DNA of 64,000 bases from Iris pallida (GCA_029216955.1 JANAVB010004111.1:1-64000), one strand, 5' to 3'. Shown: positions 11,348-22,978, numbered from the stretch's first letter. Numbers and translations: made by a program. Notes: generated from the letters alone by a model not told the origin.

Positions 11348-11560
11348 TCTATTCAAAAGTAGTATGGACATGATAGATAATAAAGTCTTGTTTTCTGTTT
11401 AGAGTATAAAATACTATCAGAGGTATTATGGACATGACAGCATGTAAGAACTCAGAGAAAAAGTAGATTAATATCTATGCAGAGGTCAAATGGAAATGAT
11501 AGATAAGAAAAGTAAGTGGATTTAATATTTATCCAGAGGTCATGAAAACATGATAAATAA
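11348..11560 (-). repeat. Post-pol sense repeats, Tat-1 copy A (four units)
   Basis: Four spaced units at about 11348, 11412, 11472 and 11528 (period about 60 bp). On the minus (element-sense) strand they read like CATGTCCATAATACCTCTGA. The best unit is 11412-11440; the others are diverged. Tat-2 has five units of the same motif after its pol, in the same orientation. They would lie in the pol mRNA 3' untranslated region. Confidence 0.7.
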
Positions 11561-11851
11561 CGAATCCCACTTTTTTCTTTTTGATCAATTGATAAAATAG
11601 AAGATTTAAAATCCCTCTCCAAGGAAACAAGAAATCAGCTTAGCCAAACCTTGGTAGCTGGGGAATAAGGAGACAGACGTCATGAGCATATATGACCATA
11701 TTAATGGATGAATGAACCAACATAACTTTCGGAAAAAGAAAATATTGATTCAATTCCATAATTAAATGGATGAACCTGATAAAATGAACGGACAGACCTT
11801 TTCGGGAATGAAAGGTTGTTTTCAAAGACCAGTTCATCAACAGATCTCTCC

Positions 11852-11857
11852 TATAAA
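11852..11857 (+). promoter_or_regulatory. Putative TATA box of antisense gene 3, copy A
   Basis: TATAAA inside CTCCTATAAACAGG, 54 bp before the ATG at 11912. Copy B has CTCCTATTAAATAGG in the same place, a weaker box. Confidence 0.45.
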
Positions 11858-11911
11858 CAGGCAAAAAACTCTTTGTAACGTTTTATTCTTATTTCTACTC
11901 CTCTATTGGAA

Positions 11912-12211
11912 ATGTCTTCCAAGGATATGCAGCAAAAGAATGAAGTCTCCATAAAGGTTGAGGACGTCATCGAGACACACCCCGTCGAGCCAATTATGTC
12001 AGGCCCAACCGAAGTAAGCGAGAACTCTTCTACGCCCAAGTCGCCACAAGATATCCTTGCTTTCTTAGTGGAGCCAAGGAAAACTCCTGAAGAAGAAGCA
12101 CTGAGGATGGCTGTCTGCAAATTTTTCATGAGCTCTGGCAACGATGCTTTCTATGCATTGGCTGACTATGTATTCAATAAAGAAGGCGAAGGGAGTGGCC
12201 CTCGTCCTTAA
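11912..12211 (+). CDS. Antisense gene 3 of Tat-1, copy A (99 aa, unknown)
   Basis: ATG at 11912 (MSSKDMQQKNEVS...), stop at 12211, 60 bp from the end of pol on the other strand; poly(A)-like AATAATAAAAG follows. The middle is acidic and proline-rich, and the most conserved part is QDILAFLVEP followed by TPEEEALRMA. Copy B (18691-18984) differs at about a fifth of residues and by one in-frame 6 nt indel, yet keeps the frame with no stop. This suggests selection on the protein. No recognised domain. Confidence 0.6.
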   Translation: MSSKDMQQKNEVSIKVEDVIETHPVEPIMSGPTEVSENSSTPKSPQDILAFLVEPRKTPEEEALRMAVCKFFMSSGNDAFYALADYVFNKEGEGSGPRP

Positions 12212-12270
12212 TCTTTTATCTTGAACAAAAATAATAATAAAAGAAACTTTATTTTCATCATCATTTTTCT

Positions 12271-15033
12271 TTATACATAGTACTTCTTAAGAAATTTGCC
12301 ATTGATTGGCATCATGAGTAGATCTCCATTAGGCTTTGATAACCGATAGGCACCATTAGAAAACACGGTCTCAATTACATAAGGACCTTCCCATTTTGCT
12401 TGGAATTTCCTTTTACTTTTGTGAGTCATAATCATCGGTCTTCGAACGGCTAATACCAACTCGCCAATCTTGAATACCCTCTCTTTAACTTTACGATTGA
12501 AAGTTCGAGATATATGGGCTTGATATAGTTCAATATACTGTTGTGCTTGAAGACGCTTCTCGTCCAATCCTTCAAGTTCTTGGAGTCGTAAGCGATCATT
12601 GTTCTCTATAGTTAGCTCATTAGCAATAGCAATTCGAAGAGATGGAATCTGGATTTCCAAGAGAAGAATAGCCTCACATCCATAAACTATTGAAAATGGT
12701 GTAAAACCAGTAGGAGTTCGGACTGTTGTTCGATAAGCCCATAAACATTCTCTAAGTTTCTCATTCCAATCAAGTTTATTAGAAGAGACAAACTTTTTGA
12801 GAAGTTTAATGATAGTCTTATTGAAGGCTTCGGCTAGACCATTAGAAGCTGGATTATAAGCCGTAGAAGCCAAATTTTGAATTTGATTCTTATCACAGAA
12901 CCGATAAAATGCCTGACTGGCAAATTGTGGACCATTGTCATGAATTATCCGTCGAGGAATCCCGAAGCAATAAATGACATGATGTTTGATGAAGCTGATC
13001 ACATTAGATGTTTTCACTTCAGCAAGGGAAACTGCTTCTTCCTACTTAGAAAAGTAATCGGTTATAGCTAATATGAACCGATGTCCTTTAACAGAAGGAG
13101 GGTTAATAGGACCAATGACATCCATACCCCAGGCTTCGAAGGGCCAAGAAGCTGCTGTAGGATGTAGAAATTCAGAAGGTTGGTGAATAAAATCAGCATG
13201 AATCTGACATGCTCTACATCTTCTGGCATAGTCCACAGCATCTGCTATCATAGAAGGCCAATAGTATCCCATTCTTCGAATGTGATCCTGTAATTTTGGA
13301 CCTGGTTGATGAGCACCACAGACACCATCATGAGCCTCACGAAGTATCAGTTTAGCTTTACTTTCTGAGAGACAGCACAACAAGAGTCCATCATATGAGC
13401 AACGATATAACATATGTAAAGATGAATCATAATAGAATCGAAATGATCGTCTTTTAATTGATGCAGCTTCTTTTGGATCTTCAGGTAAAATCCCATGAAC
13501 CGCGTATTCAATAAATAGAGGTCTCCAATCCCTTTGCTGAGAGCTTGATTCTGTAGTATAACTCTGTTCAATACACAAATTATTCTTGACACAGAATAAA
13601 TCTCGATCCAATAAAGTAATTGTATTTTGTCTTCGGATTGGAACAGCCAAATCTGCAGCTAGGCTAGCAAGAGCATCAGCCTCCATATTCTGAGAACGTG
13701 GTACGAATTCAATGAAGAATCCTTTGAATGAAAGGACTAATTCGACTACTACTTGATGATAAGGGATGAGATCAGGATTTCTGACTTCATAGGTCCCTCT
13801 AACCTGATTAACAATCAGCTGAGAGTCTCCATAGGCTTCCAGGAATTCGATATCCAATTGTTTTGCGACTTGGAGACCAATCAATAGAGCATTATATTCT
13901 GCTACATTATTGGAGCATGGTTCATTGAGAGAATAGGCACGGTATATGACCATTTTGTCAGGAGAAACCAAGACGATTCCTATCCCAGAGACAATATTAC
14001 CTTTAGGTCCAACCCGTGATGCTCCGTCAAAATATAATTGCCAAATGTCATTTTTCAAAGTCATATTGCAATCTAGAGCTTCATCCGAAATGTCCTCATA
14101 TAACTTTGATGTTTCTGGTATAGGATGAGCAGCTAAGAAATTAGCTAATGCTTGACCCTTCACTGATTTTTGAGGTATATAAACCATGTCATAAGGAGTG
14201 AGCAGCATCGTCCAGGTAGCTAACCTAGAGTTAAGAATGCTCGATTTTCTCATCAATACCCGAATGGGGTTTATTCTGGAGATGACATGGATAGTCTCTC
14301 CTGTCACATAATGTCTTGTCTTTTGGACAGCAAAAACCAAGGCCAGACATTCCTTTTTTACAGGAGTATACCTGTGTTCTGCTCCGACCATCATTCGGCT
14401 AAGATAATAAATCGCTTGTTCATGCCCTATATCACTTTTTTGTGCAAGAAGAGCACCAAGTGAATGATCCAAAGCTCGAACATATAGCAAAAATGGTCTT
14501 CCTATCACTGGAGGTACCAAAACAGGTGGATTTGTAAGATATTGCTTGATGTCATTGAAGGCTTTCTGACATGCTTCATCCCAAACAAATGATACACCCT
14601 TCTTTAATAGACGGGAGAAAGGTTGGCATCTTCCAGAGAGATTGGATATGAATCTCCTGATATATGCAATGCGACCTTGGAAGCCACGAAGTTCTTTTAA
14701 ATTGTGTGGAGGATGCATTTCAAGAATTGCTTTAACCTTATCAGGATCAATATGGATACCCTGAGAAGTAATGACAAATCCTAAAAACTTGCCACTGGAA
14801 ACCCCTAAGAAAGACTTAGTAGGGTTCATTTTCAATTGATGTTGGTGCATCAATTCAAATACTGTCTTCAAGTCTTGAATGTGATCATCTTTTGATCGAC
14901 TCTTAATAGTAATGTCATCTACATAACATTCTACTGTCTTCCGTAGATGTTCTTGAAAGATGTTGCTCATGGCCCGTTGATATGTGGCACCAGCGTTTTT
15001 AAGACCAAACGGCATCACTGGAAAAATGATCCG
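12271..15033 (-). pseudogene. pol: Tat-1 interior A pol, 5'-truncated (RT C-terminal part, RNH, aRNH, IN)
   Basis: The frame enters RT at FPVMPFGLKNAG. It keeps the catalytic YVDD, the gypsy RNase H (LLYVRALDHSLGALLAQ), the aRNH with its YFDGASR and EAYGDSQL motifs, and the integrase zinc finger (CGAHQPG...CRACQ) and DDE core (GMDVIGP, HDNGPQF, NGLAEAFN), ending in a basic C-terminal domain. One in-frame TAG at 13042-13044 replaces a tryptophan codon of the integrase core (copy B has TGG). The residues upstream of VMPFG come from the deletion junction. Everything from ORF1 to mid-RT is missing, so this copy cannot act alone. Confidence 0.92.
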
Positions 15034-15073
15034 TTGATTGTTGCCGTTGATATGTGGCACCAGCGTCGAAACT
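14979..15073. other. Deletion junction with copied filler, interior A
   Basis: A block reading CGTTGATATGTGGCACCAGC occurs in the RT gene (about 14975-14995) and again at about 15043-15063, next to the PBS. The intervening tens of bases contain further short copies of CCGTTGATTG. This fits filler DNA copied from nearby sequence when the interval from PBS to mid-RT was lost. Confidence 0.7.
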
Positions 15074-15091
15074 TCCCCAGTAGAGTCGCCA
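15074..15091 (-). other. PBS of interior A
   Basis: The minus strand reads TGGCGACTCTACTGGGGA, one base different from the PBS of interior B. It lies four bases inside LTR2. The ATG overlapping its first base is kept, but the ORF1 body is gone. Confidence 0.85.
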
Positions 15092-15095
15092 TTTT

Positions 15096-16187
15096 TGTTT
15101 CACTTAACAAAATGCCTGGAAATCAGATTTTGGAAATAAAACAAGAAAAAGTACAAGAAGTACAAATTTGATTCTGGGAAGTATTGCTATGGAAGTCTGA
15201 TCTGTAAATGATCACTTTGTTCCTTGGACCATACGATGATGATGAAGATCACTGCTAGAAGATGAACAATTGGAAGAACTAAGTCACCAAAAAGGTATCG
15301 ACACACTTGGGCACTGATGGCGAGGCCGAATGCTTTCCTTCTTTGCTTCACTCTGTTCTGGAAGAAATTGAAGAAGAATGCTCCAAAAAATTAAAGTCTC
15401 TGGGCTCTGATCTCTATGTATTCTCTTTTTTCTTTCTGTCTGTCTTGTATGAGAAAAATCAGTCTATTTATAGACTTGGTGTCTTGTGCGTAAAAACTCA
15501 GCAAAAGTTCCGTCTTTATGCTAACAACTGCCACCCATGACCGAAGTCATCCTCTGCATACGTTGACACGTGTTCCATCATTTCAATAAGAATATGATGC
15601 ACGTACACACGTTCTTCGAGATGTGTGGCATGAAAGCCATATAGGTAAACCACGTTCTGAATTGGAATAGGGCATAAAAACAACCCAAATATACCCTGAG
15701 CGTAGAGTAGTAGACTAGGCGTACAATAGCCCTGATGTAGACTTCCCGTGTAAAGTGGTTGTTAAATAACCTTGAGTGTAAAGTAGCCCAAATAAACCTT
15801 ACGCACACGTCAATCGTTGAGCGTAAAAACTCGTATAGTCTCCGTGCATAAAAGAAGCCATATTATGAGCGTAAGATGGCTCAGTCCACATACTAAACGA
15901 CAAATGGGCCTTTGTGTAAAACAAATCCCTTTGATTTCTGTGATATATGCCATCATTAAATCTTCATGTCAGACTTTGCATTAAATGCAAGACTTGACAG
16001 CTTTGTCCAGCGTAAAAGTGGCTAGCCTGTCTTGGGCGTAAAACCATTAGCTTGACCCGGGCGTAAAATGATTAGCCTGCTTCAGGCGTAAAGTGATTAG
16101 CCTCTCTTTGGCGTAAAGTGGATCAATTTGAATGGAATGATCTATCTCTTTGACTCATTCTTACGAAACATTTTTTACGCTCCTACA
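15096..16187 (-). repeat. Tat-1 LTR2 (shared middle LTR)
   Basis: Complete LTR, 1092 bp, with the same ends as LTR1 and LTR3. It acts as 5' LTR to interior A and 3' LTR to interior B. Sense TATAAATA at plus-strand 15465-15472. Confidence 0.93.
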
Positions 16188-16202
16188 AGACCCCCTTCAA
16201 AG
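16188..16202 (-). other. Polypurine tract of interior B
   Basis: The minus strand reads CTTTGAAGGGGGTCT next to LTR2, identical to the tract of interior A. Confidence 0.9.
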
Positions 16203-16523
16203 TTTTTAAATATCTTCAAAATTTGAAACACTTTGAACAGAAGCGTAAAAGTTGAGATTTGACCAGTCAGTGCAAAATTTGGGATACTCAACAGTCATCC
16301 GCGTAAATGGTGGGATATCCAACAGTCGGCGTAAAATCAAGAAATAGTGTCGGTCAACACTTAACCGTCACAATGAATTTTTTTCTCAAAACTTTCGAAT
16401 GCCTTTTCACCTCCCCGAGTTTGCATTAATAATGAGCAGTTTCCCATAAGGAATATGAAGAGTTGATTTGATTGTATAAATAAAGAGAAATTTTTCATTC
16501 TTGTCATTAATCTTCATAGTGAC

Positions 16524-16778
16524 ATGGCGCCAAAGAAAGAGATTAACAATGAAGAGGCTTCGAGCTCCAGGATTGATTTTGAGCGAGCATGCAACTTTGT
16601 AGGGTGCTTTGGACTGACTCCAGCAGTCTTCAGTCGTATCGATGGTGGTCCTTCAACTGCGTATGAGGGATCAGGAGATGCAGAAGCGTTTCTTAATTTG
16701 ATGCGTCGCTCTGGGATTCGCAACATGCACGACTTAGGTGCCTCCCTTCGTCAGCCCAACGAAGGAGAGAAAAAATAA
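16524..16778 (+). CDS. Antisense gene 1 of Tat-1, copy B (84 aa)
   Basis: Same length as copy A (9726-9980) with two amino-acid changes (R to C near residue 23, S to P near residue 79) and a few silent ones. TATAAATA lies at 16475-16482. Function unknown; see copy A for motifs. Confidence 0.6.
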   Translation: MAPKKEINNEEASSSRIDFERACNFVGCFGLTPAVFSRIDGGPSTAYEGSGDAEAFLNLMRRSGIRNMHDLGASLRQPNEGEKK

Positions 16779-17084
16779 TATTCTATGTATTGTGACTCTT
16801 TTATGTGTAGGGGTCCACTCCCCCATTTTTTATAGATAAAATCTTGATGTTAATCTCATCTGTTGGTACATAAAATTGTTCAACACTTCTTTAACTTCAT
16901 TTATGGTTGTTTATTCCCAAGAGAAAAAAAACAACACGTGGCATCTGCTTTGTGGTCACGAGCGCCTTTTTAGTAGGATCTTTCCCGAAATAGACTCATG
17001 CCAACCGTTTCCTCAACCCTTATAAATAGCTGAGTTAAAGAATGTTTTATACATTCTCATTCTTTCGAAGATAGCTTCTAGCAA

Positions 17085-17792
17085 ATGATGATGCTTTCTG
17101 ATGTTGTTCTTCTGTACGCTCGGTCGACAGACGTTGATTCAACAATTTTCAGAGCCGAATCATCTGACCTCAATGGTAAGTTCAATTCGTAAAATAATCG
17201 TCTGCCTTTGAACTTTTTTTGTCGAAAATAGATGCCCATGAGTGTAAATCCTTGACAGACATAGAATCTTATAGGTAAGATGCACGGGCGTAAAAGCTTT
17301 GTTGAATAATATGCTCATGAAACATTGGCGTAAAAGCCTTGTTGAATGAGGTGCATATGAAACAATGGCGTAAAAAACCTTTGTTGAATAGGGTGCACAT
17401 GAGACACGGGCGTAAAAACCTTGTTGAGTAGGGTGCACGAGCATCAGTCTTTAATTGATCAGTAAGTGACTGATGATAAGATTTTTCTGTTGTCTTCTGC
17501 AGAAGCTTGGCTGAAGAATTTTTCCAGAACCGGTATTGGCGACTTTGACGCTGTGAGGAGTATTCTTCTGACATCAGCATCAGGAAGCTCATGCGCTTTT
17601 GACGTGCAAATCAGACAACTCAGAACTTTTCGTGGGATAAAAGGGTCTTCTTCAGATGGTAGGAAGAGCCTTTATACACGGAAAGTTGGATGGTGCAGTC
17701 AACTCTATTCCGAGAAATTGGGTACTAGAGTTCCTTTCACGGCAGGACTAGGAATTGTATCCCAATGCTGGATACATTCCTATCTTCTCTGA
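17085..17792 (+). CDS. Antisense gene 2 of Tat-1, copy B (two exons)
   Basis: Exons 17085-17175 and 17503-17792, with the same lengths (91 and 290 nt), donor GTAAGT and acceptor TTCTGCAG as copy A. TATAAATA at 17021-17028. Changes from copy A include A to V, D to G, W to C and P to S in exon 2. Function unknown. Confidence 0.6.
17287..17443 (+). repeat. 40 bp minisatellite in the intron of antisense gene 2, copy B
   Basis: Units start at 17287, 17327, 17367 and 17408, each with GGCGTAAAA; same unit number and spacing as copy A. Confidence 0.85.
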
Positions 17793-18134
17793 AAGGCCGC
17801 CATTCCTCTACCAATTGTATTGGCGGCAACACGTCTTCGGGCTGCCATACTCTGGGATTCTCCTCTCGTCTGAGAGAGAAGACCAGAGTTTGATTCCTTC
17901 TGTTCTGATCGCCATTGAGGCTCAGACAGTAAGGAATTGACACCAACAACGAATCCGATGAAGGAGATCCAAGGAAGAAATAGATCTCGATTAGGTCATC
18001 GTTGTTGTATAGAATGAAAATCCAAAATGTAATAGATTTCCATTATGATTTGTAAGTAAGTCTAAGAAATGTAATAGACTTTTATGATGAAATGAGAATG
18101 GAAATGACAAGTCTTCTATGCTCAATGATTTGTA

Positions 18135-18345
18135 TCTATCCAAAAGTAGTATAGACATGATAGATAATAAAGTCTTGTTTTCTGTTTAGAGTATACAATA
18201 CTATCAGAGGTATTATGGACATAACAACATGTAAGAACTCAAAGAAAAAGTAGATTAATATCTATGCAGAGGTCAAATAGATTTGATAGATAAGAAAAGC
18301 AAGCAGATTTAATATTTATTCAGAGGTTATAAGGACATAATAAAT
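18135..18345 (-). repeat. Post-pol sense repeats, Tat-1 copy B
   Basis: Four units (about 18135, 18200, 18260, 18314) equivalent to 11348-11560. The second unit contains plus-strand CTATCAGAGGTATTATGGAC. The last two units lie at the start of the block where copies A and B diverge. Confidence 0.65.
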
Positions 18346-18690
18346 AATAAATCCAATTTTCTATACCAACGGGTAAGATAGAAGATCAAAATTTATCTCC
18401 AAAGAGAGGAATAATCAGCTTAACCAAACCTTGGTAGCTGGGGATTAAGAAGACAGATGTCATTGAGGATATATGCCAATATGAAATGAACCGACATAAC
18501 TTTCAGGAAAAGAAAGAACAATTCAATTCCATAAGTAAATGAATGAATCTGATGTAATGAACGGACAGGCCTTTCCGGGAATGAAAGATTATTTTTAATT
18601 TCAAAGACCGGTTCATTAATAGATCTCTCCTATTAAATAGGTGAGAAATCTTTATAACTTTTCATTCTTATTTCCACTCCTCTATTGGAA

Positions 18691-18984
18691 ATGTCTTCCA
18701 AGGATGTGCAACAAAAGAATGAAGTCTCCAAGAAAGTTGAGAACATTATTGAGACGTGCCCTGTTGAGCCAATTGTGACAGGCCCAACCGAAGTAGGTGA
18801 AAGCTCTTCTACTCCCAAGCTACCACAAGACATCCTTGCTTTCTTAGTAGAGCCAGGAAAAACTCCTGAAGAAGAAGCGCTGAGGATGGCTGCCTGCAAG
18901 TTTTTCATAAACTCAAGCAACGATGCCTATGAAGCATTGACTGACTATGTATTTAATAAGGAAGGCAGTGGTTCTCGTCCTTAA
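18691..18984 (+). CDS. Antisense gene 3 of Tat-1, copy B (97 aa)
   Basis: Homologue of 11912-12211, two codons shorter through an in-frame deletion near the C-terminus. By hand count about 20 codons differ non-synonymously and a similar number synonymously from copy A, with no stop or frameshift. QDILAFLVEP and TPEEEALRMA are unchanged. Its TATA region is weaker than in copy A. Confidence 0.6.
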   Translation: MSSKDVQQKNEVSKKVENIIETCPVEPIVTGPTEVGESSSTPKLPQDILAFLVEPGKTPEEEALRMAACKFFINSSNDAYEALTDYVFNKEGSGSRP

Positions 18985-19043
18985 TCCTTTATTCAGAACA
19001 AAAATAATAATAAAAGAAATTTTATTTTCATTCTGTCTTTTTT

Positions 19044-20750
19044 TTATACATAGTACTTCTTAAAAAATTTGCCATTGATCGGCATCATGAGTAGATCTCC
19101 ATTGGGCTTTGATAACCGATAGGCGCCATTAGAAAACACGGTCTCAATTACATAAGGACCTTCCCATTTCGCTTGGAATTTCCTTTTGATTTTGTGAGTC
19201 ATAATCATCGGTCTTCGAACGGCTAATACCAACTCGCCAATCTTGAATACCCTCTCTTTAACTTTACGATTGAAAGTTTGAGATATACGGGCTTGATATT
19301 GTTCAATATGTTGTTGTGCTTGAAGACGCTTCTCATCCAATCCTTCAAGTTCTTAGAGTCGTAAGCGATCATTGTTCTCTATAGTTAGCTCATTAGCAAT
19401 ATCCATTCGAAGAGATGGAATCTAGATTTCTAAGGGAAGAACAGCCTCACATCCATAAACCAATAAAAATGGTGTAAAACCAGTAGAAGTTTGGACTGTT
19501 GTTCGATAAGCCCATAAACATTCTCTAAGTTTCTCATTCCAATCACGTTTATTAGAAGAGACAAACTTTTTGAGAAGTTTAATGATAGTCTTATTACAGG
19601 CTTCGGCTAGACCATTAGCAGCTGGATTATAAGCCGTAGAAGCCAAATTTTGAATTTGATTCTTATCACAGAACCGATAAAATGCCTGACTGGCAAATTG
19701 TGGATCATTGTCATGAATTATCCGTCGAGGAATCCCGAAGCAATAAATGACATGATGTTTGATAAAGCTGATCACATTAGATGTTTTCACTTCAGCAAGG
19801 AGAACTGCTTCTGCCCACTTAGAAAAGTAATCGGTTATAGCTAATATGAACCGATGTCCTTTAACAGAAGGAGGGTTAATAGGACCAATGACATCCATAC
19901 CCCAAGCTTCGAAGGGCCAAGAAGCTGCTGTAGGATATAGAAATTCAGAAGGTTGGTGAATAAAATCAGCATGAATCTGATATGCTCTACATCTTCTGGC
20001 ATAGTCCACAGCATCTGCTATCATGGAAGACCAATAGTATCCCATTCTTCGAATGCGATCCTATAATTTCGGACCTGGTTGATGAGCACCACAGACACCA
20101 TCATGAGCCTCACGGAGTATCAGTTTAGCTTCACTTTCTGAGAGATAGCGCAGCAAGAGTCCATCATATGAGCGACGATATAATATATGTAAAGATGAAT
20201 CATAATAGAATCGAAATGATCGTCTTTTAATTGATGCAGCTTCTTTTGGATCTTCAGGTAAAATTCCATGAACCGCGTGATCAATAAATGGAGTTCTCCA
20301 ATCCCTTTGCTGAGAGCTTGATTCTGTAGTATAACTCTGTTCAATACACAAATTATTCTTGACACAGAATAAATCTCGGTCCAACAAAGTAATTGTATTT
20401 TGTCTTCGAATTGGAGCAACCAAATCTGCAGCTAGGCTAGCAAGAGCATCAGCCACCACATTATGAGAATGTGGTACGAATTCAATAAAGAATCCTTTGA
20501 ATGAAAGGACTAATTCGACTACTACTTGATGATGAGGGATGAGATCAGGATTTCTGACTTCATAGGTCCCTCTAACCTGATTAACAATCAGCTGAGAGTC
20601 TCCATAGGCTTCCAGGAATTCAATATCCAATTGTTTTGCGACTTGGAGACCAATCAATAGAGCATTATATTCTGCTACATTATTGGAGCATGGTTCATTG
20701 AGAGAATAGGCACGGTATATGACCATTTTGTCAGAAGAAACCAAGACGAT
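19044..20750 (-). pseudogene. pol: Tat-1 interior B pol, 3' part (aRNH end and integrase), broken
   Basis: It contains aRNH from VSSDKMVIYRAYSL onward, the integrase zinc finger, the integrase core and the basic C-terminal domain. Compared with copy A it has stops at about 20061 (CAG to TAG), 19422 (CAG to TAG) and 19354 (CAA to TAA), and the codon after the second catalytic Asp is changed (HDNDPQF instead of HDNGPQF). All three stops are C-to-T changes on the sense strand. Confidence 0.9.
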
Positions 20751-22882
20751 TCCTATCCCAGAGACAATATTACCCGTGATGCTCTATTAAAATATAATTG
20801 CCAAATGTCATTTTTCAAAGTCATATTGTAATCTAGAACTTCATCCGGAATGTCCTCATATAACTTTGATGTTTTCGGTATAGGATGAGCAGCTAAGAAA
20901 TCAGCTAATGCTTGACCCTTCACTGATTTTTGAGGTATATAAACCATGTCATAAGGAGTGAGCAGCATTGCCCAGGTAGCTAACCTAGAGTTAAGAATGC
21001 TCGATTTTCTCATCAATACCCGAATGGGGTTTATTCTGGAGATAACATGGATAGTCTGTCCTGTCACATAATGTCTTATCTTTTGGACAGCAAAAACTAA
21101 GGCCAGACATTCCTTTTCTACAGGAGTATACATGTGTTCTGCTCCGACCATCATTCGGCTAAGATAATAAATCGCTTGTTCATTCCCTATATCACTTTTT
21201 TGTGCAAGAAGAGCACCAAGTGAATGATCCAAAGCTCGAACATATAGCAAAAATGGTCTTCCTATCACTGGAGGTACCAAAACAGGTGGATTTGTAAGAT
21301 ATTGCTTGATGTCATTGAAGGCTTTCTGACATGCTTTATCCCAAACAAATGATACACCCTTCTTCAATAGACGGGAGAAAGGCTGGCATCTTCCAGAGAG
21401 ATTGGATAAGAATCTCCTGATATATGCAATGCGACCTTGGAAGCCACAGAGTTCTTTTAGATTGCGTGGAGGACGCATTTCAAGAATTGCTTTAACCTTA
21501 TCAGGATCAACATGGATACACTGAGAAGTAATGATAAATCCTAAAAACTTGCCACTGGAAACCCCTAAGAAAGATTTAGTAGGGTTCATTTTCAATTGAT
21601 GTTGGCGCATCAATTCAAATACTGTCTTTAAATCTTGAATGTGATCATCTTTTGATCGACTCTTAATATCAATGTCATCTACATAACATTCTACTGTCTT
21701 CCGTAGATGTTCTTGAAAGATGTTGCTCATGGTCCGTTGATATGTGCCACCGGCGTTTTTAAGACCAAACGGCATCACCGTATAGCAGAAAACTCCAAAG
21801 GGTGTACGAAAAGCAGTATGCTTCTTATCTTCTGGATGCATCTTTATCTGATTATATCCTGAGAATCCGTCCATGAAAGACATGCGTTCAAAACCACATG
21901 TATTTTCTATCATGACATCAGTAATTGGAAGTAGAAATTCGTCTTTTGGGCAAGCTGCATTAAGATCTCGAAAATCTATGCAAACTCGGACTTTTTCGTT
22001 CTTCTTTATAACAGGAACAATGTTGGCAACCCAATCGGGATGTTGTTCTTCACGAACAAAACCACACGTGATCAGCTTTTTAACTTCTGCTTCAATTGCA
22101 TCCATCATATCTGGCCGAAAACGCCGTTGCTGTTGTTTTACAGGCTTAGCATTAGAAAGAATATTGAGTTTATGAGTAGCAACTTTGGGATCTAAACCTG
22201 GCATATCCTCATAACTCCATGCAAAAATATCAATATATTCTTTGATCAGTTTTATCAATTCTTCCTTTTCATCTTCAGAAAGATTCTTACTGATGAATAT
22301 TGGTTTGGGCGTAGTTCCATCTCCAACATCAATCTGGACAATCTCGTCCTCTGTAGGTGGTTGTCGTTGTTCAAAACGAAGTTTCCATTGAGTGTCCATC
22401 TGTTGAGCCCAAGGATCATTCTCAAATGGCTCGGATTCATCATCAATTTGAACCATGTAAGCTGAAAATGTTTGCTCAGATTCATCATAATAATCTTCTT
22501 TAACATACGAGAAGTGAGAAATATCGAATTCAATGAATTGGATTTCTTCTGAATCTGATGATTGTGAAGAGCTAGAAGAGAATTCTTCTTGTATATCGTC
22601 ATTAAACATGTAGGACGGATCATATCCCAATCCATGACAAGTTTTCTGGTAAAACAGATCACCACGTAATGGTAGTCGTCTGCCTTTGCCTTGATTGAGA
22701 CCTTGTATAGTCTTTAAATCATATCCCATGTTCTGGATAATCTTGAGAGATTGTTGACTATATCTGTCAATTCGGATTCTTCCTTTATTTTTATCTCTCA
22801 AATCATCTGTCTGAGCAACAGGGATATTTCTAGCCAGGCCAAACACAATTTGGCGCTTATTTTTCTTATCAGACGGAACCAC
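20751..22882 (-). pseudogene. pol: Tat-1 interior B pol, 5' part (G-patch-like region, RT, RNH, start of aRNH)
   Basis: The 709-codon frame begins with a G-patch-like segment (QNMGYDLKTIQGLNQGKGRR). RT follows at about residues 260-440, with VCIDFRDLNAACPKDEF, DGFSGYNQI, MPFGLKNAG and YVDD, then gypsy RNase H (ALDHSLGALLAQ, EKECLALVFA). At aRNH the first catalytic block reads YFNRAS instead of YFDGAS, so the Asp is lost. A 13 nt deletion relative to copy A then shifts the frame (20750 region). Confidence 0.92.
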
Positions 22883-22978
22883 GAAATAATATTCTTTGTG
22901 ACATCTATAAGTTACACAAGCTTTCGATGAAGCGGCTACAGGAAGAAGATAGGGAGAAGATGTTAGAAACCTTTGAGC

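Noticed and set aside
14997..15060. N-terminal residues of the interior A pol frame as real coding sequence
   Set aside because: They derive from copied filler at the deletion junction and match nothing in interior B.
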